Source: CALCZU01 sp964396165
Lineage (GTDB): Bacteria > Bdellovibrionota > FAC87 > UBA2466
Direction: 5' to 3'
Length of the DNA: 18,210 bases
Assembly (NCBI GenBank): GCA_964396165.1
Contig: CAYNEF010000062.1
Span: 1 to 18,210, forward strand
The notes under the pieces are model-generated. The model was not told where the DNA came from and searched no databases. It saw only the letters and a program-made list of their open reading frames with translations. Within the stretch, counting starts at the first letter, position 1, and the number at the start of each line of letters is the position of its first letter. Below, one piece after another: positions 13,784-18,210 of this stretch. The translations under genes and the position numbers were made by a program.

Positions 13784-15055
13784 ATGCTGTGGTTTTTGCG
13801 GATTGTGGAAAGCGGAATGTTGTTTTTGATGGTGTTCAGCGTGAACGCCTATTCAAAAGAAGTGGTAATCTCCAAACGTGCCCAGCAATTAAATTATCCA
13901 GCCTTTCCTGAGAGCCTTTTAGAACGCGCTTCAATGAAACCGAAAATATCGTCTCCGAAAGAAATAGACTCGATGATGAGCCAGCAGTGGGGACTTTTAA
14001 ATATCGGATTTTTTGATTCCTTTAGCCCGACCGTCAATTCTACATCCCCCCAAATCCATACTTGTTCTCCTTCGGTGATTGTAGCTGTTGTTGATACGGG
14101 AATTGATTATACGCACCCTGAACTTCAAGATAGCCTTTATGTGAATAGTGGGGAAGTCGGCCCGTGGAAAGATCCCACAGGCAAATCTTCCTGCACCGAC
14201 AAGAGTTGTAACGGGATTGATGACGATGGAAACGGTTTTGTGGATGATGTCTCTGGATGGGATTTTGTCCATGATGTGGCCATGCCATACGATACCCACG
14301 GTCACGGAACCCATATCGCAGGAATCATTGCTTCTAAAGCAGGTAACGGAATGGGAACGACAGGCATTTGCCCTGAAGTTACTATCATGCCGCTGAAGTA
14401 TTACGACAACAGTGGAATCGGATACAACAATTTGCAAAATACGGTACGGGCTTTTCAATACGCTGTAAAAAACGGCGCACACATTATTAACTATAGCGGT
14501 GGCGGAGCGGATCCGGCTCTTACCGAACGCATTGCAGTTGAAATGGCGCAGAAAAAAGGTGTTTTATTTATCGCTGCAGCAGGTAACGACGGACATGATA
14601 ATGCGATTACGCCTTACTACCCGGCAAGCTATCCTTTAGACAATATCATCAGTGTTGCTTCTTTAAATAAACAAAACCAACTTCTTCCTTCGAGCAACTT
14701 TGGAAAAACTGTGATGGTCGGAGCTCCCGGTCTTACGATACTTTCCACTTTACCTAGTGGACGCTTTGGAACGATGTCGGGAACTTCACAAGCAACAGCG
14801 TTTGTCACAGGAGCTGCAGCACTACTTGCTTCTCAGTATAAAAATATTTCCGATTTTGATTATAAACAAGTGAAGCGCTGGATTCTCGAGGGATCTAAGA
14901 GTTTAAAAAATAACGAGACGAAAAATCTTGTTTCTAGCGGTCTGCTTTCTGTCCCAGGATCTCTGGAAAAGGCAAACGAAGATATCGCCAGAGACACTGT
15001 GCCTTCTATCGCCTTAAGCCCTGAAGCCGGATCCAAAATTAAGAAAATCCAGTAA
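13784..15055 (+). CDS. Secreted subtilisin-like serine protease (S8 family)
   Basis: This is a complete S8 peptidase of about 423 residues. Numbering from the ATG at 13784, the catalytic triad is D104 in VVDTGID, H174 in DTHGHGTHIAG and S335 in GTSQATAFVTG. The oxyanion asparagine is N268 in AAAGNDG. An N-terminal segment of about 70 residues precedes the domain, too short for a full inhibitory propeptide. An insert after the Asp motif carries two cysteines (SSCTDKSCNG) and an acidic loop, GIDDDGNGFVDD, that looks like a calcium site. The start is uncertain. TTG 13772, ATG 13784 and ATG 13817 are in frame; only the last has a good ribosome site (GGAAAG), but it leaves a very short signal peptide. 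I chose 13784 because it gives a basic n-region and the core MLFLMVFSVNA. The stop abuts the rel stop with no spacer. It is probably exported and acts outside the cytoplasm. Confidence 0.9.
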   Translation: MLWFLRIVESGMLFLMVFSVNAYSKEVVISKRAQQLNYPAFPESLLERASMKPKISSPKEIDSMMSQQWGLLNIGFFDSFSPTVNSTSPQIHTCSPSVIVAVVDTGIDYTHPELQDSLYVNSGEVGPWKDPTGKSSCTDKSCNGIDDDGNGFVDDVSGWDFVHDVAMPYDTHGHGTHIAGIIASKAGNGMGTTGICPEVTIMPLKYYDNSGIGYNNLQNTVRAFQYAVKNGAHIINYSGGGADPALTERIAVEMAQKKGVLFIAAAGNDGHDNAITPYYPASYPLDNIISVASLNKQNQLLPSSNFGKTVMVGAPGLTILSTLPSGRFGTMSGTSQATAFVTGAAALLASQYKNISDFDYKQVKRWILEGSKSLKNNETKNLVSSGLLSVPGSLEKANEDIARDTVPSIALSPEAGSKIKKIQ

Positions 15056-17281
15056 TTAAGAATTCTTTTGAACGCGTTGGACGGAAATGACGCCTGTCAC
15101 GCCTTCCAGTAGTGAAATAATTTTTCGTAGATGGTTTAAATCAGAAATCGTGATGGTGAAGTGGCAGAGAGCTTTTTTGTCTTTAGTCGTTCCAATGAGC
15201 GCTTGAGTGATATTAACGTTTTGAGTTCTAATAGCCTGGCTCATATCGGCAAGTAGCCCTGGTCGGTCCTCGCACAATACCTTGATCTTTACCGTGCGCT
15301 CCATCTTTTTTGTAATATCCCATTCGATATCAACCAAGCGGTTAGGATCAGTATCAAAGATCTTCTGGCATTTTTTACTGTGTACGCTAATGCCACGTCC
15401 ACGCGTGATAAATCCAATGACAGAGTCGCCGGGCACAGGATTACAGCAACGGGCAAAGCGCACAAGGAGATCATCAATGCCTTTTACTTTTACAACAGAT
15501 CTTTCCTTGTTCTTTTCAGCTGCTTTTTCAAAAATCTGCTGGAGCGGTCCTTTTTTATCTTTGGTTTCATCCGTTGGCTCTTTAGGCTGCTGGTTTTCCA
15601 GTACGCGCGTTAGTACTTTTTTCGCAGAGAGCTTACCGTACCCGACTGCAGAGTAGAGATCGGGTACCGACTTTAAGGAAAATGCTTCAGCAGCTTTTAA
15701 GAGAAGTCCGTCTTTTTCCAGCTGCTTTAATTTATGCCCCTCTTTTTTCAGCTCGCGATCCAAAATCATTTCGCCCATTGCCAGAGACTTTTCATGTTCT
15801 TCTGTTTTGATAAACGCGCGGATTTTATTTTTCGCCCGTGTCGTTTTTACTATCTTCAGCCAATCTTTATTGGGACGTTGATTGGGGGAGGTGAGTATCT
15901 CAATCGTATCCCCACTTTTTAATCGGTGCTTTAGGGGAACGATTCTGTCGTTAATTTTAGCGCCGATGCAATGGTGGCCGACATCTGTATGGACGGAATA
16001 CGCAAAATCAAGAGGTGTCGCTCCTTGGGGGAATTCCATTACCTTACCCTTTGGAGTAAACACGTAAACGTCTTCCGTAAAGAGATCGAGCTTAACCGTT
16101 TCTAAAAATTCTGTCGGATCTTTTAAGTCGCGGTTCCATTCCATCAGGCGGTTCAGCCAGGTGAAATTGGCTTTGTCTTTGTTTTGATCTTTGCCTTCTT
16201 TATACGCCCAGTGTGCTGCGATCCCGCGCTCTGCTGTTTCGTGCATGTCCTTTGTGCGGATTTGAATTTCAATGCGTTCTCCGCCAGGACCAACAACGGT
16301 AGTATGCAACGACTGATAGAAGTTTGCTTTAGGAATGGCAATGTAGTCTTTAAATCTTCCGGGGACTGGGGTCCAAAGAGAATGGATAAGTCCTAAAACT
16401 GCGTAACACTGTTCAACAGAATCGACGAGTAAACGAAAGCCTGTGATGTCGTATAATTGGTCAAAGTTTAAGTTTCTCTTTTCCATTTTCTTATGGATAG
16501 AAAAGAAATGTTTAGGCCGACCTGTGACCAGAGTATCGAGATAGCCGTGTTCTTTTAACGCCTGTTGAATCATTGCCTGTACGTCGTTCGTGTACTGCTC
16601 GCGTTCTTTAATTTTTTTTGAAACTTGTGTGACCAGTTTGTAATAAATTTCTGGTTTGGTGTAACGAAGCCCTAAATCCTCAAGTTCTCTTTTGATAGAA
16701 GATAGACCCAGGCGGTTTGCTAGGGGGGCGTAAATTTCTAAAGTCTCTTGCGCGATACGAGCCTGCTTTTCAGGCTTTAAGTGGTTTAGTGTGCGCATGT
16801 TATGCAGGCGATCGGCAATCTTGACGAGTATCACTCGAATATCGTTAGCCATGGCGAAAACCATTTTTCTGAAATTTTCTGCCTGCTTTTCTTCACTTGT
16901 TTGAAAAGTAATTTTACTGATTTTTGTAACGCCATCGACAAGGGCTTTGATTTGCGGGCCAAAGTCATTTTCAATCTGCTCGAGTGTCGCAACAGTATCT
17001 TCGACCGTGTCATGCAAAAGGCCAGTTGCGATTGTTGTTGCATCGAGTTTTAACTCGGCCAAAATTTTTGCGACTTCCAGCGGATGGTAGAAGTAACTTT
17101 CGCCGCTGGATCTTTTTTGTCCCTTGTGTGCTTCTTGCGAAAAATGAAAAGCCTTGGCGATGACAGAAATGTCCGAGTCAGGATTGTACTTTTTCACATT
17201 CGAAAGCAGTTCGCGTAAGCCTTCGTTGTCGCTTACCGGAATATTGGGATTAGATTGTGGATCAGTATCCTTCACATACAC
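15056..17281 (-). CDS. rel: Bifunctional (p)ppGpp synthetase/hydrolase (RelA/SpoT homologue)
   Basis: This full-length 741-residue RSH protein makes and degrades (p)ppGpp, the stringent-response alarmone. The hydrolase HD domain is intact: YHPLEVAKIL (65-74), the metal-binding HD pair in GLLHDTVEDT (86-95) and IADRLHNMRTL (155-165). The synthetase domain has YDITGFRLLVDS (277-288), GRFKDYIAIPK (308-318), YQSLHTTV (322-329) and EIQIRT (338-343). The RFKD motif (RxKD class) marks bifunctional Rel/SpoT rather than monofunctional RelA. A TGS domain (about 401-463), a zinc-finger-like RCCNPVPGD (611-619) and a C-terminal ACT domain (about 662-735) complete it. The start is a GTG overlapping the end of gmk by ten bases, implying translational coupling. 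No terminator lies downstream because the protease stop is directly adjacent. Confidence 0.97.
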   Translation of the reverse strand: MYVKDTDPQSNPNIPVSDNEGLRELLSNVKKYNPDSDISVIAKAFHFSQEAHKGQKRSSGESYFYHPLEVAKILAELKLDATTIATGLLHDTVEDTVATLEQIENDFGPQIKALVDGVTKISKITFQTSEEKQAENFRKMVFAMANDIRVILVKIADRLHNMRTLNHLKPEKQARIAQETLEIYAPLANRLGLSSIKRELEDLGLRYTKPEIYYKLVTQVSKKIKEREQYTNDVQAMIQQALKEHGYLDTLVTGRPKHFFSIHKKMEKRNLNFDQLYDITGFRLLVDSVEQCYAVLGLIHSLWTPVPGRFKDYIAIPKANFYQSLHTTVVGPGGERIEIQIRTKDMHETAERGIAAHWAYKEGKDQNKDKANFTWLNRLMEWNRDLKDPTEFLETVKLDLFTEDVYVFTPKGKVMEFPQGATPLDFAYSVHTDVGHHCIGAKINDRIVPLKHRLKSGDTIEILTSPNQRPNKDWLKIVKTTRAKNKIRAFIKTEEHEKSLAMGEMILDRELKKEGHKLKQLEKDGLLLKAAEAFSLKSVPDLYSAVGYGKLSAKKVLTRVLENQQPKEPTDETKDKKGPLQQIFEKAAEKNKERSVVKVKGIDDLLVRFARCCNPVPGDSVIGFITRGRGISVHSKKCQKIFDTDPNRLVDIEWDITKKMERTVKIKVLCEDRPGLLADMSQAIRTQNVNITQALIGTTKDKKALCHFTITISDLNHLRKIISLLEGVTGVISVQRVQKNS

Positions 17282-17850
17282 TCGTTTTTAATAATGGCTT
17301 CAAGCTCACCATAGGCCCGGTCCAGATTGTCGTTAGTAATTTCGTAATCAAATTGTTTGGAAAAAGTAATTTCATGAAGGGCATTTTCCAGCCGCTTTTG
17401 AATTACCTCTTTGGTGTCGCCTTTTCTGTCATGTAAGCGGCGTTCAAGTTCCTGAATGCTGGGAGGATGGATAAAGATCAAAAGTGCTCTGTCTCCATAA
17501 GTTTTTTTAAGGGATAGGGCACCCTGTACGTCGATATCGAATACGACATGAAAGCCTTCTGAAAAAAAGTTTTCGATCATCTCTTTAGAGGTGCCATAAA
17601 GATTTCCATGTACCGTAGCCCATTCGGCAAATAAGTTTTGATCTACTTTTTTCTTAAATTCTTCTTTAGTCAGAAAATGGTAGTGCACGCCGTCTTTTTC
17701 ATAAGGGCGCATCGGTCGGGTAGTAGACGAAATAGAGAGTCGCGTGTTCGGAAAGTTTTTTAACAGGCGTTCGCAAAGCGTAGTTTTTCCAGCGCCGCTG
17801 GGAGCAGATATCAGAATGAGTCTTTTACCTTGTTTCTTATTACGAGACAA
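17272..17850 (-). CDS. gmk: Guanylate kinase
   Basis: Gmk phosphorylates GMP to GDP with ATP. The P-loop is SAPSGAGKTT (about residues 15-24 from the start used here). The GMP-binding segment SISSTTRPMRPYEKDGVHYH follows, with the conserved S-x-T-T-R and the downstream tyrosines. FAEWATVHGNLYGT carries the substrate-contacting glutamate, and VVFDIDVQGA is the conserved DxDxQG strand. I place the start at the TTG 17850-17848 because GAGGAAGG lies five bases upstream. The TTG at 17865 would add five residues but has no ribosome site. Both starts overlap the DUF370 gene. The gene feeds GDP/GTP, the substrates of the rel product encoded immediately downstream with a ten-base overlap. Length (192 residues) is slightly below the typical 200-207. 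Confidence 0.96.
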   Translation of the reverse strand: MSRNKKQGKRLILISAPSGAGKTTLCERLLKNFPNTRLSISSTTRPMRPYEKDGVHYHFLTKEEFKKKVDQNLFAEWATVHGNLYGTSKEMIENFFSEGFHVVFDIDVQGALSLKKTYGDRALLIFIHPPSIQELERRLHDRKGDTKEVIQKRLENALHEITFSKQFDYEITNDNLDRAYGELEAIIKNECM

Positions 17851-18172
17851 ACTCGCCTTCCTCAATTTCCAGTTGGGCAGCGGTTCTATGAAGCTTTGCG
17901 ATGGACAAGCGTTCGTTCAGTGCCTTGGAGTTGAGAGCTGAGAGAAATACGTGCCGGGAGTCTGTGATGATAATCGATCGAGTCTTTCTGCCTTTGGTTG
18001 CATCTACCAAGTAGTTTTGTTCAAAGGCGCGTTCTTTCAATCTTTTCATCGGCAGACTGGATGCTTCCACAATTCCAATAATGCGATCGACTTTAACCAC
18101 ATTGCCATGTCCAATATTCAACAGCTTTACCGCTTCGCCGTTTACCAAAAAGTCTTTATAACTATTCGACAT
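17840..18172 (-). CDS. DUF370/RemA-like DNA-binding regulator candidate
   Basis: The 110-residue product contains the DUF370 core: VKLLNIGHGNVVKVDRIIGI (about residues 15-34), SSLPMKRLKERA, then YLVDATKGRKTRSIIITDSR and HVFLSAL. In Bacillus the homologue RemA binds DNA and activates biofilm-matrix genes, and its gene lies next to yloC (yicC) and gmk. The same order here supports orthology. Compared with the roughly 87-residue Bacillus protein it has a short N-terminal extension (MSNSYKDFLVNGEA) and a longer acidic C-terminal tail. The ATG overlaps the end of yicC by 11 bases. The nearest purine run (AGGGAA) is ten bases upstream, so coupling is likely. The stop lies within the start of gmk. 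The role in this Gram-negative organism is unknown. Confidence 0.88.
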   Translation of the reverse strand: MSNSYKDFLVNGEAVKLLNIGHGNVVKVDRIIGIVEASSLPMKRLKERAFEQNYLVDATKGRKTRSIIITDSRHVFLSALNSKALNERLSIAKLHRTAAQLEIEEGEFVS

Positions 18173-18210
18173 TTTGAACTTGTTCCCTTAGTTTTTCGAC
18201 AATTCCCTTT
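18162..18210 (-). CDS. yicC: 3' end of YicC/YloC-family endoribonuclease gene
   Basis: Only the last 15 codons and the TAG stop (18164-18162) are in the window. They translate to KGIVEKLREQVQNVE, which matches the highly conserved E-K-[IL]-R-E-Q-V-Q-N-[IV]-E ending of YicC/YloC proteins. The family acts as an endoribonuclease in E. coli. Its position directly before a DUF370 gene and gmk reproduces the Bacillus yloC-remA-gmk order, which makes the call strong despite the short fragment. The stop overlaps the DUF370 start by 11 bases. The rest of the gene lies beyond the right edge. Confidence 0.85.
   Translation of the reverse strand, partial: KGIVEKLREQVQNVE

Noticed and set aside
13657..13911. 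Plus-strand frame of 84 codons overlapping the protease start
   Set aside because: It overlaps the conserved protease in another frame and shows no protein-like features or ribosome site.
13997..14482. 161-codon minus-strand frame inside the protease
   Set aside because: It is the antisense shadow of the S8 catalytic domain, whose triad motifs are unambiguous on the plus strand.
17851..17865. Upstream TTG start for guanylate kinase
   Set aside because: The TTG at 17850 has GAGGAAGG at ideal spacing, whereas the upstream TTG lies within that same purine run's 5' edge and has none of its own.

Overview
The window is about 18.2 kb of a Gram-negative chromosome, moderately AT-rich by eye. There is no phage, transposon, CRISPR or plasmid signature. 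It holds housekeeping genes mixed with many secreted or envelope proteins: signal peptides, a CsgG-like protein, a beta-barrel, Tat translocase, a FecR/Ig-like protein and a subtilisin-like protease. A type III glutamine synthetase, a yicC-DUF370-gmk-rel cluster and the abundance of orphan secreted proteins best fit a deltaproteobacterium-like or Bdellovibrionota-type bacterium. That placement is inference; no rRNA or other phylogenetic marker is present.

Layout. 1-2200: a truncated orphan secreted protein (minus) is divergent from a CsgG-like periplasmic protein and a Tic20/DUF4870-like membrane protein (plus), with a VOC-fold protein converging on them. 2250-5041 (minus): a short TSUP permease, then glnN, which ends in a strong intrinsic terminator. 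5043-6301: an outer-membrane-barrel candidate and a convergent small secreted protein built from two copies of a two-cysteine module. 6490-7809: tatA-tatC plus a small secreted protein. 7812-9597: a small helical protein (minus), a 337-base gene-free gap with two inverted repeats, and a FecR-domain/Ig-like envelope protein. 9716-11230: a 504-residue, mostly helical secreted orphan.

11232-13547: a pteridine-reductase-type SDR diverges from bioD, which is translationally coupled to a YihY/BrkB membrane protein. 13548-15055: a 17-bp palindrome lies upstream of a secreted S8 (subtilisin-like) protease with a calcium-loop-like insert. 15056-18210 (minus): a tightly overlapping chain yicC (3' end only) > DUF370/RemA-like > gmk > rel. 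Gmk makes GDP from GMP, and Rel makes and degrades (p)ppGpp from GTP/GDP, so this operon joins guanine-nucleotide supply to the stringent response. No rpoZ lies between gmk and rel, where it sits in many proteobacteria.

I found no clear multi-gene novel defence or mobile system. The best leads are the duplicated-cysteine secreted protein, the Asp-Tyr-Lys pteridine reductase, the two orphan secreted proteins, and the symmetric DNA elements near 560-590, 8210-8244 and 13591-13607. Several start codons were revised: tatA to an internal ATG, gmk to an internal TTG, and the protease start is uncertain. The yicC 3' end was recovered by reading the sequence at the right edge.
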